A stretch of 64,000 bases of DNA from Myxococcales bacterium. Its GTDB lineage: Bacteria > Myxococcota_A > UBA796 > GCA-2862545. The translations under genes were made by a program, and so were the position numbers. A model generated the notes under the pieces. That model was not told where the DNA came from and did no database searches. It saw only the letters and a list, made by a program, of their open reading frames with translations. Positions 1 to 9,241 of the stretch are shown in pieces (positions within the stretch are counted from its first letter, which is position 1; each line of letters starts with the position of its first letter). Where the stretch lies: contig JAHQVJ010000164.1 in assembly GCA_019634415.1 (NCBI GenBank), positions 1-64,000 on the forward strand, in the 5' to 3' direction.

Positions 1-378
1 ATCGTGCGCGCCCACGCCCAGGAGCTGCAGGCGCAGCTGATGCCGCGCTCCACCGCAGACGCCGTTCGCCAGGTGATCACCGCCACCCTCGCGCGAGGCG
101 AGGCCACACAAGCCGCCACCGCCAAGCGGCTGGGAGTGAGCCAGCGCACCCTGCGCCGACGCCTGGCGGAGGAAGACAGCTCCTTTCGAGCCCTGCTCGA
201 CGAGGTGCGCTACGCCTGCGCCCGCACCTACCTCGACCAGGATCGGCTCTCCTCCACGGAGATGGCGCTGCTGCTGGGGTTCGCCGATGCGAGCACCCTG
301 TACCGGGCGTTCCGCCGCTGGCACGGCACCAGCCTGTCTGCCTACCGAGCCGCCCGATCAGGGGCCGAGCAGGAATAG
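1..378 (+). CDS. AraC-family transcriptional regulator, C-terminal part (5' truncated)
   Basis: The frame is open from the first base, so only the C-terminal part of a longer regulator is visible. It carries the two helix-turn-helix units typical of AraC/XylS proteins. The first is around AAKRLGVSQRTLRRRLAEE and the second around ALLLGFADASTLYRAFRRW, followed by the usual G-x-S-x-x-x-YR ending. The family binds promoter DNA through this domain and senses ligands through the N-terminal part, which lies outside the window. The GTG at position 4 is in frame but is probably not the start, because the domain is preceded by linker sequence expected inside a full protein. The 3' end overlaps the convergent lipoprotein gene by 21 bases. 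Confidence 0.85.
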   Translation: MVRAHAQELQAQLMPRSTADAVRQVITATLARGEATQAATAKRLGVSQRTLRRRLAEEDSSFRALLDEVRYACARTYLDQDRLSSTEMALLLGFADASTLYRAFRRWHGTSLSAYRAARSGAEQE

Positions 379-1044
379 CCGGATGGGTCCGGGCTCCGCG
401 TTGTAGACGTCGTCGTCGTCGGACACGGCGATCACCGACTCGCCCTCCTCGTTCACGAAGGCCTCGGCCCCGGACGGATCGGCCACCTCCGCCGTGGTGC
501 CCTGCACGGTGGAGCGCCCCGAGGACAGCTCGAAGGTGTAGGCGGTCTGCGCGACGTCCACCGCCCACAGCGACAGCGCCACCAGGCTCACCTCCGCCTC
601 CCCCACGGCCACCCACGCCACCCCCTCGTCGTGGGCGATGGTCATGGCGCCGTGGGGCGTGTCCTGCAGGGCGGGCGTCACCTCCCGAAGCGTGGTGCCC
701 GCTGCATCGAACACCCGCAGCAGCGGCTCCTCGGGGTAGAGCACCACCACGTCGCCGTCGGTCGTGAAGGAGACGGCCTCGGTGGAGCCCTGCTCAGGCA
801 GCGCTCCGAGCTGGGCCGAGAACGTCGCCGTCGCGTCGGCCGTCACGGGATCCACCAGCAGCACCTGCTCGAAGTCCGTCACGGCCGCCAGCGTTCCATC
901 CGCGGGCGAGACCCCCAGCCCCGACACCTGCACCGCATCCGGCACGAACACCGTGAAGTCCAGGATCAGATCGGCGCTGCTCGACGAGCCTCCGCAGGCG
1001 GACAGGGTGACGACAGCGAGCAGCGAGCGGGCACATCGACTCAT
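358..1044 (-). CDS. lipoprotein, possible SdiA-regulated-like beta-propeller
   Basis: The protein is about 228 residues. It begins with a lipoprotein signal peptide ending in LSAC followed by a Gly/Ser-rich linker. The body has repeated strands of the type G-L-x-V-x-x-x-D-G-T-L and V-x-F-T-T-D-G-D-V-V-V-L-Y, followed by GAMTIAHDEGVAWVAVGEAE. This recalls SdiA-regulated/NHL-type propellers, but the match is by eye only. The chosen ATG has GGAGGTCTGC immediately upstream; an upstream in-frame start exists but lacks such a site. It is probably anchored to a membrane facing the periplasm or surface. No catalytic residues are recognisable. Confidence 0.7.
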   Translation of the reverse strand: MSRCARSLLAVVTLSACGGSSSSADLILDFTVFVPDAVQVSGLGVSPADGTLAAVTDFEQVLLVDPVTADATATFSAQLGALPEQGSTEAVSFTTDGDVVVLYPEEPLLRVFDAAGTTLREVTPALQDTPHGAMTIAHDEGVAWVAVGEAEVSLVALSLWAVDVAQTAYTFELSSGRSTVQGTTAEVADPSGAEAFVNEEGESVIAVSDDDDVYNAEPGPIRLFLLGP

Positions 1045-1136
1045 GCAGACCTCCAAGCACGAAGGCAGCGTAGGGCGGTGCCCGAAGCCGCTCCTTGGCA
1101 CCAGCGGCCAACGATCGGGCCGATTCGGTCAGCCCG

Positions 1137-1724
1137 CTACGACCCGTCGCTCGGGGTCACGAACCACCACTGATGCCCCTCCGGATCGCGGGTGAGGTAG
1201 CGTCGGTCCCCATGGGCATCGGCGGGCTCCGACAGGATCTCGGCCCCCGCGGCACGCGCCGTCGCGCAGTGCGCATCGACGTCGGGCACCATCACGTAGG
1301 TGGTGTGGGTACAGGCGCCGGCCAGCTCCGGTGTGGTCCAGCCACGGTCCGGCAGCGCGCCGCCGATCATCACCTGGCCGCCGAAGACGTCGAGCTCGGC
1401 GTGGTGCAGCCCTCCGTGCCCGTCGGGGTAGCGCACCAGCACCTCGAACCCGAAGGTGGTGGCGAGCCAATCCAGGGTGGCGTCGCGGGCATAGAACAGC
1501 ACGGGCCGCACGGCGGGCACGCTCCACTGTGGCGGCATCAGCTGCTGCACCTCCACATCCAGCGCACCCGCGATGGCCGACAGCGTCTCGGCGGACAGTC
1601 GCCCCTCCTCGGCGCGCTGCACGGTGCGCAGCGACACCCCGGCGGCTTGTGCCAGGTGCGCCTGGGTCCAGGCGCGTCGGTCGCGGTGGCGGCGAATGCG
1701 GCGGCCAGCGGCGGTGGCGTTCAT
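1137..1724 (-). CDS. XRE-family helix-turn-helix / glyoxalase (VOC) fusion protein
   Basis: The protein is about 195 residues. Residues 1-65 form a Cro/CI-type helix-turn-helix (AHLAQAAGVSLRTVQRAEEG), ending with the LMPP segment often seen at the end of these domains. Residues about 70-190 form a vicinal-oxygen-chelate domain, with V-L-F-Y-A-R-D start, FGFEVLVRYPDG and a final RDPEGHQWWF strand. VOC domains bind metal or small ligands, so this looks like a ligand-sensing one-component regulator. The ATG follows GGAGACCGC at good spacing. It is divergent from the erythromycin-esterase-like gene, a possible target. Enzymatic activity of the VOC half is not shown by the sequence. Confidence 0.8.
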   Translation of the reverse strand: MNATAAGRRIRRHRDRRAWTQAHLAQAAGVSLRTVQRAEEGRLSAETLSAIAGALDVEVQQLMPPQWSVPAVRPVLFYARDATLDWLATTFGFEVLVRYPDGHGGLHHAELDVFGGQVMIGGALPDRGWTTPELAGACTHTTYVMVPDVDAHCATARAAGAEILSEPADAHGDRRYLTRDPEGHQWWFVTPSDGS

Positions 1725-1836
1725 GCGGTCTCCGAGGGTGTTGTGCAGCGTGCCATGGGTCGAGGGCACCGGGAACGTCGGGAAGACGACAGAAACCCGC
1801 CAGCCGACGGCTGCTCCCACGCCTACAATCGAGATC

Positions 1837-2892
1837 ATGATGACGACCTTGTGGATGTGGCTGTGGGCCTGCACCCCCAAACCACCGAGCCACCTCGTGG
1901 GAGCCGCCGGGCAGGAAGCGCTGATCGAGGCCGCCGTGGCCACCGGCGCCGTGGGGCTCGGCGAGAGCTTTCACGGCAGCGGCGCCATCGCGCAGGCCCG
2001 GGTGGAGCTCACCAAGCGGCTGCTGGAGCGCGGGTTCCGCGTGGTGGCCATCGAGGCCCCCTGGACCGGGGGCGAGGCCATCGACGCCTGGCTACAGCGC
2101 GGCTGCGCCCCCGAGCGCGCCACCACCATGGTGGGGAGACTGTCCCACGCGGCTTGGCAGGACGTCTCCACCGTGGAGCTGCTTCAGTGGATGTGTGCCT
2201 ACAACCTGGAGCACCCCGACGCTCCCGTGCACGTGCTCGGCTTCGACACCCAGGACATCGCCGCCATCGAGCAAGTGGCCGACGCCATCGAGGCGCCTCG
2301 CACCCGGATCGTGCCCGCCTGCCTGCGCCGCGACGCGCCCGTGTCGGCCATCTGCCTGGAGGCCGTGTCGGATCCGCGCGCACCCGAGGCCGCCCGCATC
2401 GCCACGCGGGCACGAGCCGAGCAGGAGGCCGTGCACAGCTCGGCGGTGGCGACCCACAACGCCCGCGACGCAGGCATGGCCGAACTGTTCACGCACTTGT
2501 TGCCGAGTGTGCAGGGACCCTTGGTGATCTGGGCTCACAACACCCATCTCAACGAGGCCAGCGACGTGACACGAACCTGCGGCAAGGGGTGGGCCCGCAG
2601 CATCTGCCGCAACCGCGGTCTCGTGCGCATGGGCACGCTGCTGGCCGACGTGATCGACATCCACACGGTGGCCATCTCGGGCCGACAGCTACAGCTGTAC
2701 AAGCCTGGGGGCGCCACCACCTGGACCGCGCGCCGCTCGTCGGCGGAGGCCGCTCTGCCAGACGGCGCCTACGTCCCCTTGCACGAGCCGTGGGTGGCCA
2801 CCCTGGGGCGCTCCCACGTGGACCTCGGTGACGCCTTCGACGCGGTGCTCACCGTGGCCCCCGGCCGCCCCCTGACCCTCGCCACGCCATAG
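1837..2892 (+). CDS. erythromycin esterase family lipoprotein
   Basis: This protein of about 351 residues matches the erythromycin-esterase family (EreA/EreB-like, PF05139). Near the N terminus is GLGESFHGSG, giving Glu43 and His46 if translation starts at 1837. It continues with LTKRLLERGFRVVAIEAPW, and a later IWAHNTHL supplies the second conserved His. EreB hydrolyses macrolide lactones, but most relatives have unknown substrates, so resistance should not be assumed. The N terminus (WMWLWAC) looks like a short lipoprotein signal, suggesting export. ATG codons at 1837 and 1840 are both possible. It is divergent from the HTH-VOC regulator. Confidence 0.8.
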   Translation: MMTTLWMWLWACTPKPPSHLVGAAGQEALIEAAVATGAVGLGESFHGSGAIAQARVELTKRLLERGFRVVAIEAPWTGGEAIDAWLQRGCAPERATTMVGRLSHAAWQDVSTVELLQWMCAYNLEHPDAPVHVLGFDTQDIAAIEQVADAIEAPRTRIVPACLRRDAPVSAICLEAVSDPRAPEAARIATRARAEQEAVHSSAVATHNARDAGMAELFTHLLPSVQGPLVIWAHNTHLNEASDVTRTCGKGWARSICRNRGLVRMGTLLADVIDIHTVAISGRQLQLYKPGGATTWTARRSSAEAALPDGAYVPLHEPWVATLGRSHVDLGDAFDAVLTVAPGRPLTLATP

Positions 2893-2926
2893 GCTACACG
2901 GCCCACAGCTCCGCTGGGGACCATCC

Positions 2927-4675
2927 ATGTCGCACACCGCTTGGCGCGCCACCGAACCCGCCTTCCTCACCTGCCACGCCACGGGACTCAACGCGGCGCT
3001 GCACGCCGTCACGACCCCCCTGGGGCTCCTGGGAGCGCTCGCGCTGGTCGCCACCCCCTGGCCCCCCGCGGCCCTCGGCGTGGCCGTGCTGTACGCCGCG
3101 AGCCTGCTCGGCCGCATTCCCCTGCGGGTGTGGACCGCCACCACCCTGGCCCTGATGGCCTTGGCGGCCATCGCCATGGCCTGGCCCTGGCCCTGGCCGG
3201 TGGCCCTGGCGATGCTGCTGGTCGCCTACGGGCTGCAGGAAGCCGCCCACTGGATCACCTGTGAGCCCACGCTGCAGAGCACCTATCAGGGACGCACCGG
3301 CTGGCTGTGGGATCTCGCGGTGCACAGCTGGCTCCTGCTACCGCTGGTGCTGGTGGCCGCCGCACGGCACCTGTCCGTGGTTCGGGCCCTGCTGCCGCGC
3401 GTGCGCATCGTGGACGGGCGCCTGCCCGATGCCCGACACCCCGACATCGAGCACGTCCGCCGCTGGGTCGCCGACAACGAGCCCAGCACCGCCCACACCA
3501 CCCACTGGTGGTTCCACGACACGCCGCAGGCCGTGCAGGAGGCGCTGCAGCGCCTGGCCAGCGACCCCCACGTGCTCGGTCTGTTCCGCGATGCCCACCC
3601 CGGCTGCGACGTCGAGATCGTGCACGAGATGAACGAGATCTACGTGAGCGGCCCCGAGAACGAGGCCACGAGCGACACCGTCTTCTACACGCCCCACGTC
3701 GACGGCCCCTTCGCCATCTGGCCCGGAGCCACCGTGTATCGCTCCTTGGTGGGGATCACGGAGAACACCCGGGTACAGACGCTGTTCGTGCACCCCACAC
3801 GGCACGCCGAGCCGCTGGCCTACACCCTCACCCAGGGGGAGCTGCTGGCCTTCGACTTCAACCGGGAGCTGCACTTCATCCGCACCGTGCCCGATCGCTC
3901 TGATCCCGATCAGCGCTGCGTGCTCAAGGTGCACTACGTGGTCTACCCCAAGGGGATGGCCACCTACGGCCGCCTGCTGGGGCGCCTCACGGGGCTGTAC
4001 GACCAGCGCGCGCGGCAGCTGTTCCTGAGCACCCTCGCCCCGTCCACCCTGTGGGAGCGGCTGAAGGCCGCCGCCGTGTTGGGCACCACTCGCGCCTTCG
4101 ATGCGGTGGTGCGCCACATCGGCTGGGGCAACCTCGCCTACGTGACGGCGCTGGCCGCGGTGAGCCTGCTCACGGGCTCGCTGCTGCCCCTGCTCGTGGG
4201 GGCCAGCTTCGTGCACTACCTGCTGTACCTGGGCGTGTTCGAGTTCCGCTCGGCCATCTCCTTCGGGCAGTTCAAGCGCGACGTGGTCTTTTTCAAGGCC
4301 GTGTCCACCGCCCAGCTCGTCGGGCTGTTCCTGTGGAGCTGGACACCCGATCCGGTGGCGCTGGGCCTGATGGCGGTGGGCTACGGGCTCGCCACCTCGG
4401 CCACCCTGGCCCTGGGGGTGGACCGCACCTACTTCGGCGTGGAGCTGGGCCAGCTCCCGCCGAAGCGCATCGACCGCTTTCCCTTCGGCGTGATCCCCCA
4501 CCCGATGATCGTGGGCGCCATCGTGGGCCTACTGGGCTTCCACCTGGTCGAGCCGCTCCGCGCCTACGCGCCGTGGCTTATCCCGACGCACATCGCGTTC
4601 TACCTGCTGCACCTGGTGCAGGAGATCACCGACGAGCACGCCACGGCCAACCGAAGAGCAGTGGTCAGCGACTAG
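2927..4675 (+). CDS. three-domain membrane protein: Mpo1-like, oxygenase/cupin-like, phospholipid-methyltransferase-like
   Basis: This protein of about 582 residues appears to have three parts. Residues about 10-135 have paired hydrophobic segments and a pattern resembling the Mpo1/DUF962 family: CHATGLNAALHAVTTPLG, then QEAAHWI and a final membrane segment. Mpo1 is an iron-dependent fatty-acid alpha-oxidation enzyme in yeast. Residues about 150-350 are soluble, with YTPHVDGPF and later HFIRTVPDRSDPDQR, suggesting a His/Asp metal-binding fold. Residues about 390-575 have several membrane segments and GVIPHPMIVGAIVGLLGFHL near the end. This resembles the PEMT-type phospholipid N-methyltransferase family. 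The gene converges on btaB, 18 bases away. Domain calls are by eye; the methyltransferase-like part is the most secure. Confidence 0.65.
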   Translation: MSHTAWRATEPAFLTCHATGLNAALHAVTTPLGLLGALALVATPWPPAALGVAVLYAASLLGRIPLRVWTATTLALMALAAIAMAWPWPWPVALAMLLVAYGLQEAAHWITCEPTLQSTYQGRTGWLWDLAVHSWLLLPLVLVAAARHLSVVRALLPRVRIVDGRLPDARHPDIEHVRRWVADNEPSTAHTTHWWFHDTPQAVQEALQRLASDPHVLGLFRDAHPGCDVEIVHEMNEIYVSGPENEATSDTVFYTPHVDGPFAIWPGATVYRSLVGITENTRVQTLFVHPTRHAEPLAYTLTQGELLAFDFNRELHFIRTVPDRSDPDQRCVLKVHYVVYPKGMATYGRLLGRLTGLYDQRARQLFLSTLAPSTLWERLKAAAVLGTTRAFDAVVRHIGWGNLAYVTALAAVSLLTGSLLPLLVGASFVHYLLYLGVFEFRSAISFGQFKRDVVFFKAVSTAQLVGLFLWSWTPDPVALGLMAVGYGLATSATLALGVDRTYFGVELGQLPPKRIDRFPFGVIPHPMIVGAIVGLLGFHLVEPLRAYAPWLIPTHIAFYLLHLVQEITDEHATANRRAVVSD

Positions 4676-4693
4676 CTGATACCCGATACCCGA

Positions 4694-5338
4694 CTACCCT
4701 CCCGGCTTCCGAATACGCCCGATCAGGTAGTACCGACCTGGCCCGTAGGTGATCACAGCACTCCGCTCCACGAGGGGCGCGGGATCGAGCGGCGTCACGT
4801 GGAACCAGCCAAGCCACCTGCGCAGGCCACGACCCGCCAAGCCAGGCAGCCCCTGCAGGTCGGCGAAGTCCACCACCACCACCTCGCCGCCCGGTGCCAG
4901 CGCCGCGTAGGCGGCGTCCAGCGCATCCCCCTTGGCACCGATCATCGACAGGCTGTAGCTGAACATCACCCGCTCGATGGGCTGCCCCAGCAGCTCGGCG
5001 TAGTCCGCCGTCTCGGCGAAGCCGTGCATCAGGTGCGCCCGCGGCAGCCGTGCCCGAGCGTGCTCCAGCATCTCGTCACAGGGCTCCACGCCGCCGAGCA
5101 CGGCGTCGGGCTTGCTCACCGACAGCTTGCGCAGGTTGCGTCCGGTGCCAGGCCCGATCTCCACCAGCGTGGTCCAGTCCTCGCGCGCCAGATCGTCCAG
5201 GAGGCGGTCGCGCCCGAGCAGGTAGTACTTGCGCGACACGTCGTAGATCGGACGCGTGAGGCGGTAGTACCGGTTCAAGAACCGCCGGTGGGCCTCCAGG
5301 TCGTCGGCGGAGGCGCTCCCCTGCTGGGTGGCCCCCAT
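4694..5338 (-). CDS. btaB: BtaB-like S-adenosylmethionine N-methyltransferase (betaine lipid synthesis)
   Basis: This is a class I SAM-dependent methyltransferase of about 214 residues. The N terminus FLNRYYRLTRPIYDVSRKYYLLGRDRLLDDL precedes the glycine-rich SAM loop VEIGPGTGRNL (residues about 57-68). GGVEPCDEMLEHAR and VMFSYSLSMI follow, and these features are typical of BtaB. In the known pathway BtaB methylates the amino group of diacylglyceryl-homoserine three times to give DGTS, a phosphorus-free betaine lipid. Its ATG overlaps the TGA of btaA by one base (TGATG), indicating translational coupling. The assignment rests on the protein pattern together with its neighbour. Confidence 0.85.
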   Translation of the reverse strand: MGATQQGSASADDLEAHRRFLNRYYRLTRPIYDVSRKYYLLGRDRLLDDLAREDWTTLVEIGPGTGRNLRKLSVSKPDAVLGGVEPCDEMLEHARARLPRAHLMHGFAETADYAELLGQPIERVMFSYSLSMIGAKGDALDAAYAALAPGGEVVVVDFADLQGLPGLAGRGLRRWLGWFHVTPLDPAPLVERSAVITYGPGRYYLIGRIRKPGG

Positions 5339-6459
5339 CACGCGTGGACCTCGTAGAAGTTCACCTGACGGTACTGGCGGCTGCGATCCGCCAACGACGC
5401 CTCGGCCGAGCACGGCAGCTTGTGCAGGAACTCGGCCCCCACGGCCTGGACCGGGTCCTCCGTCTCCACGGAGCGCAGCAGCACAGTCGCGCCCGGGCGA
5501 GCGGTGCGCCGGATCTCCTCGAACAAGCGACGCTGCACCGCAGGCGGCATCCAGTCCACCGCATCGCACAGGGTGTAGTGCGACCAGGTCCCTGGACCCG
5601 CCTCGTCGAGCACGTCGAAGAGGTTGCCGTGGCGATAGCGCACGTCGGTGGGGCCGTTCAGGCTCTTCTCCCAGCGATCCTGCCGCAGGTAGGGCGGCAG
5701 CGCATCCTGCTGGGTGTGGTTGAAGGTGCCCGCAGCGGCGTACCAGAAGAACCAGTTGTTCCACAGATCCGTGGACATGACGCGGGTGAGGTGCTCCACG
5801 AAGTAGTCGGTCATGGACGCCGACTGCTCGGTGGCCACGAGCCGATCCCGCTGCTGGAAGTTGATCCCGAGCGCCATGAGCTGCACGGGCGACGACATGA
5901 AGGCCCGCAGCACGGGCGTGTCGATGGCGCCCAGGGTGCGGTGCAGCGTGGTCACGCGCTCGTCCACGTCCATGGCGCAGACCTGGCGAGCCCAGTCCAG
6001 CCCCAGCCCCGCCTGCTGGCGAACCACCCCCAGCATGCGTGCCGTGAGCCCCTGCAGGTAGAGGGAGCCCTTGCGGAAGCGCTTGGCGTGCCGCTTCCAG
6101 TAGCGAGCCACCCACGGCGGCATGTGCTGCGCCAGGGCCGCGATGTGCTGCTCTGGCTCGTGGGACCAGCCCCGCCCCATCAGGTCGTAGAAGTCGTCGT
6201 AGACCCGCATGCGCTGAGCGGCGGTGCACTTGAGGGCGGTCAGGGCGAGGTGGTGGCGGTTGATGTCGACGGCGTCCACCCGGCGAGGACGACCACTCAT
6301 CATTCCGGCGATGCCGCATCCCGCACCCGAGATCGACAGGACCGTGGAGTCGGCGTCGAGGCCGAGGTAGGTCTCGTCGACCTCGGAGTCCTCGAACAGG
6401 ATGTTGTAGACGAAGGTGGTCGCGAATGCGCGCTGAAAGGCACGGTCTCGTAGTCCCAA
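5338..6459 (-). CDS. btaA: BtaA-like SAM:diacylglycerol 3-amino-3-carboxypropyltransferase
   Basis: The protein is about 373 residues and belongs to the BtaA/DUF3419 family. The SAM-binding region is VLSISGAGCGIAGMM, followed by VDAVDINRHHLALTALK, the hallmark of the family. The C-terminal half repeats a Rossmann-like strand pattern (YTLCDAVDWMPP, ATVLLRSVE). BtaA transfers the aminocarboxypropyl group of SAM to diacylglycerol, the first step of DGTS synthesis. No ATG lies before the conserved N terminus. The start chosen is a TTG preceded by GAGGAGG at suitable spacing. It is coupled to btaB and divergent from the CHAT-protease gene. DGTS synthesis is often induced by phosphate limitation; no Pho box was recognised here. 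Confidence 0.88.
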   Translation of the reverse strand: MGLRDRAFQRAFATTFVYNILFEDSEVDETYLGLDADSTVLSISGAGCGIAGMMSGRPRRVDAVDINRHHLALTALKCTAAQRMRVYDDFYDLMGRGWSHEPEQHIAALAQHMPPWVARYWKRHAKRFRKGSLYLQGLTARMLGVVRQQAGLGLDWARQVCAMDVDERVTTLHRTLGAIDTPVLRAFMSSPVQLMALGINFQQRDRLVATEQSASMTDYFVEHLTRVMSTDLWNNWFFWYAAAGTFNHTQQDALPPYLRQDRWEKSLNGPTDVRYRHGNLFDVLDEAGPGTWSHYTLCDAVDWMPPAVQRRLFEEIRRTARPGATVLLRSVETEDPVQAVGAEFLHKLPCSAEASLADRSRQYRQVNFYEVHA

Positions 6460-6573
6460 GTTGGTTGCCTCCTCGGCCGTGGCGTTCCTCTTCTCACGTT
6501 GAGGGCTGCGGCGGTACGCCCGACACCGTCTTGGCACGCACCTGCTGCGACAGTGCCGCTGTACACTTCCGCG

Positions 6574-9174
6574 ATGCTCATCGCGTCTGCACTCCTGCAC
6601 TGGCCCCTGCCCATCGGATGCTCTTCGGAGCCTGCGCCTCCCCTCCCCGTGGAGCTGCGAGGCTGTGACCACCTGGGCGTGGGCCCCACCTGCCATCGCC
6701 CGGCCGATCGCAAGGTGCGCTTCTGGGTGCCCACCGCGGCCGCCCCAGAGGTACTGCTGGACGATCGGCCCCTGCCGAGCACCGCTCGGGCGACACAAGG
6801 CGGTCACCACGTGACGGTGGCCCTGACCGGGCACGGCAGCCTCGAGATCCGCGCCCCCGAGGGCACGGCCCGCATCGCCCTCACCGAGTGGACGCGAGCC
6901 CCCGAGGTCGACCAGGCCCTGGCTGGCGAGATCGACGACGACGCCCTCGACGGACTCCCCGCCGCGAGCCGCGTGCAGGCGGCCTGGGCGATGGCCACGC
7001 GAGGGATCGGCACCACCACCCTGCAGGACGTGGAGCAGATCGCCACGAAGGCCGAGATCTGGGACTGGGGGGCACGCGCCGCCGCCCAGCAGGCCTATGT
7101 GCACGTCGCCTCCGCAAGACGAACCGCCGAGGCGCTTCAGGCCCTGGCGAGGGCACAACAGCACCTGCAGCACATGGGCAACGTCGTGCCCTACCGCGAG
7201 ACCTACGCCGTCGACTACTACCTGGGGCGGGCCCACCAGACCGGCGGAGATCACCGACGAGCCCGCGCCGCCGTCGCCCCCGCCGAGCGGCGGGCGGAGC
7301 GCCTCGGGCGAGCCGATCACGTGTCCAGCACGCAGGCCTTCGTGGCGGAGTCGCTGCTGCGGGGAGGCCAGGTGGACGAGGCGCTGGTGACCTTCGAGCG
7401 CCAGGTGGCGGAGCTGGCGAGCGCCCAAGCCCCCGATCCGTGCAAGCACGCAGGTGCACTCAACGCACACGCCTGGGGGATCCTGCTGGCCACGGAGGCG
7501 GGGTTCGAGGTGGCCGCCGAGGCGGCACCGCCCCTGGAGCAGGCTCTGCAGCTGCTCCGGGGAGCCACCTGCGACGTGGAGCGGCAGCAGCCCCAGTTCC
7601 TGGCCCATGCCCACCTCAACCGTGCCCTGGCCGCCATCCAGCACGACGAGTCCGACACGGCTGCCGAGCACCTGCGCCTCGCCTCGGAGGCCGCCCCGGA
7701 TCTCGACGAGCCCTGGGCGCTGGAGATCGCCGGCCGGGTGGCCCTGGCCACGGCCGATCCCTCCACGGCCCTCGAGCGCTTCATGGAGCTGGAGGCACGC
7801 GTGCCCGACCAGCTCGAGCTGCGATGGATGGCCCTGCGTGGCCAGGCACAGGCGCTGCAGGCCTTGGGTCGCACCGACGCCGCCATCGACCGGTACCTGC
7901 AAGCCCAGCGGCTGTTCTTCCAACAGGGGCTGCTCGTGCCCGTGCACCTGGGCCGCGCCGACTTCCTGGCTCAGCGCCAGGCAGCCACGGCCTCGCTGGC
8001 GGATCTGCTGGTACGCCAGGGCCGCTCCGAGCAGGCCTTCGCGGCGTTTCGAGACTTCCGTGCGCAGTACCTGCTGGGCCTGCAGCAGACCAGCCGGCTC
8101 TTCCAAGGTCAGCAGACGCCACCAGGGTGGGTGGAGGCCCTCGACGCCTTCCGCGAAGCCCAGGAGGGGCTGCTGGCACTACCCGACGACGCGGATCTGC
8201 CAGCCGACGAGGTGTCAGCCAACCAGGCGCGCCGCCAGGCGCTGCGCCGAGACCTCGAGGCGGCGGTGGATCGGGGCAACGCGGCCCTGGGCGCAGGCTC
8301 CGGAGCCGACCGGCGCGACCCCGAGCCCGGTGAGCTGCTGCTGGGATGGATCCGCACCACCGAGGGCTGGATCGGCTTCGCGCAGACCGACCAGTCCACG
8401 CGCAGCACCCGCTTCGGCGCCGAGGTGGACACCCCCGACGCGCTGCTGGCTGCGTTCGCCGACGCCATCGAGGAGGCCTCGCAGGTCACCTTGCTCGTGT
8501 GGGGTCCCACCCAGCACATGGACTTCCACGCGGCCACCGTGGGCACGGCCCCGCTCATCGCGAAGGCCGCCGTTCGCTACGCGGTGGACACGCCGGCGGC
8601 CCAGAGCGCACCGACTTCCTTCACCAGCGCCCTGGTGGTGACGGATCCGACCCGCGACCTGCCCAAGGCACGTGTCGAGGGGCAGGAGGTGCGCACCGCA
8701 CTGCAGGACCGGGCAGCCCAGGTCGCCGAGGCCAGCGGGTTCGCCGCCACCCGACGCCACGTGCTCGAGCAGCTGCCAGAGCACGGCTGGTTCCACTTCT
8801 CCGGCCACGGCCGCTCCGAGGCTGGCTGGGGAGCCGCGCTGCAGCTGGCCGACGGCGACCTTCGCGTGGCCGACGTGCTGGCCTTGAGGGCGTCTCCTGC
8901 GGTGGTCGTGCTCAATGCCTGCGAGGCGAGCGGCAAGGAGTCCGAGGGCGCCGTCGCCATGGCCGAGGCCTTCGTGAGTGCCGGGGCCAGCGCCGTGGTG
9001 GCGCCGAGTCGGCCCGTGTCCGAGTCCCTTGCACAGCAGCTGTCCGAGGAGCTGTACGCCGCGGCCGCTTCGGAGGACCTCGACGTCGCAGACGCCTATC
9101 GCAAGGCGATCGTGGCGGTGTCGAAGGCCAGCCCCGAGGCCGACTGGGCCAGCTACCGCCTGCTCGTTCCCTGA
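6574..9174 (+). CDS. CHAT-domain (caspase-like) protease lipoprotein with TPR-like region
   Basis: The protein is about 866 residues. The N terminus has a short signal ending in IGC, so it is probably a lipoprotein. Residues about 130-520 are Ala/Leu/Glu-rich helical repeats consistent with TPRs, for example AAIDRYLQAQRLFFQQG. Residues about 590-866 form a CHAT domain with WFHFSGHG (His745), VVVLNACEAS (Cys783), then AEAFVSAGASAVVA. The His-Cys dyad of the caspase fold is intact, so peptidase activity is likely. CHAT proteases are usually activated through their repeat region by a partner. The next gene, 67 bases downstream on the same strand, is a subtilisin-like lipoprotein and a plausible partner. 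An upstream ATG at 6499 would lack an export signal at the N terminus. Confidence 0.85.
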   Translation: MLIASALLHWPLPIGCSSEPAPPLPVELRGCDHLGVGPTCHRPADRKVRFWVPTAAAPEVLLDDRPLPSTARATQGGHHVTVALTGHGSLEIRAPEGTARIALTEWTRAPEVDQALAGEIDDDALDGLPAASRVQAAWAMATRGIGTTTLQDVEQIATKAEIWDWGARAAAQQAYVHVASARRTAEALQALARAQQHLQHMGNVVPYRETYAVDYYLGRAHQTGGDHRRARAAVAPAERRAERLGRADHVSSTQAFVAESLLRGGQVDEALVTFERQVAELASAQAPDPCKHAGALNAHAWGILLATEAGFEVAAEAAPPLEQALQLLRGATCDVERQQPQFLAHAHLNRALAAIQHDESDTAAEHLRLASEAAPDLDEPWALEIAGRVALATADPSTALERFMELEARVPDQLELRWMALRGQAQALQALGRTDAAIDRYLQAQRLFFQQGLLVPVHLGRADFLAQRQAATASLADLLVRQGRSEQAFAAFRDFRAQYLLGLQQTSRLFQGQQTPPGWVEALDAFREAQEGLLALPDDADLPADEVSANQARRQALRRDLEAAVDRGNAALGAGSGADRRDPEPGELLLGWIRTTEGWIGFAQTDQSTRSTRFGAEVDTPDALLAAFADAIEEASQVTLLVWGPTQHMDFHAATVGTAPLIAKAAVRYAVDTPAAQSAPTSFTSALVVTDPTRDLPKARVEGQEVRTALQDRAAQVAEASGFAATRRHVLEQLPEHGWFHFSGHGRSEAGWGAALQLADGDLRVADVLALRASPAVVVLNACEASGKESEGAVAMAEAFVSAGASAVVAPSRPVSESLAQQLSEELYAAAASEDLDVADAYRKAIVAVSKASPEADWASYRLLVP

Positions 9175-9241
9175 CAAGACGCACGTCGCCGGGCAATATG
9201 GGGACCAGCACCAACCCCCCTTGGTGTCGGGAGGACCCATG

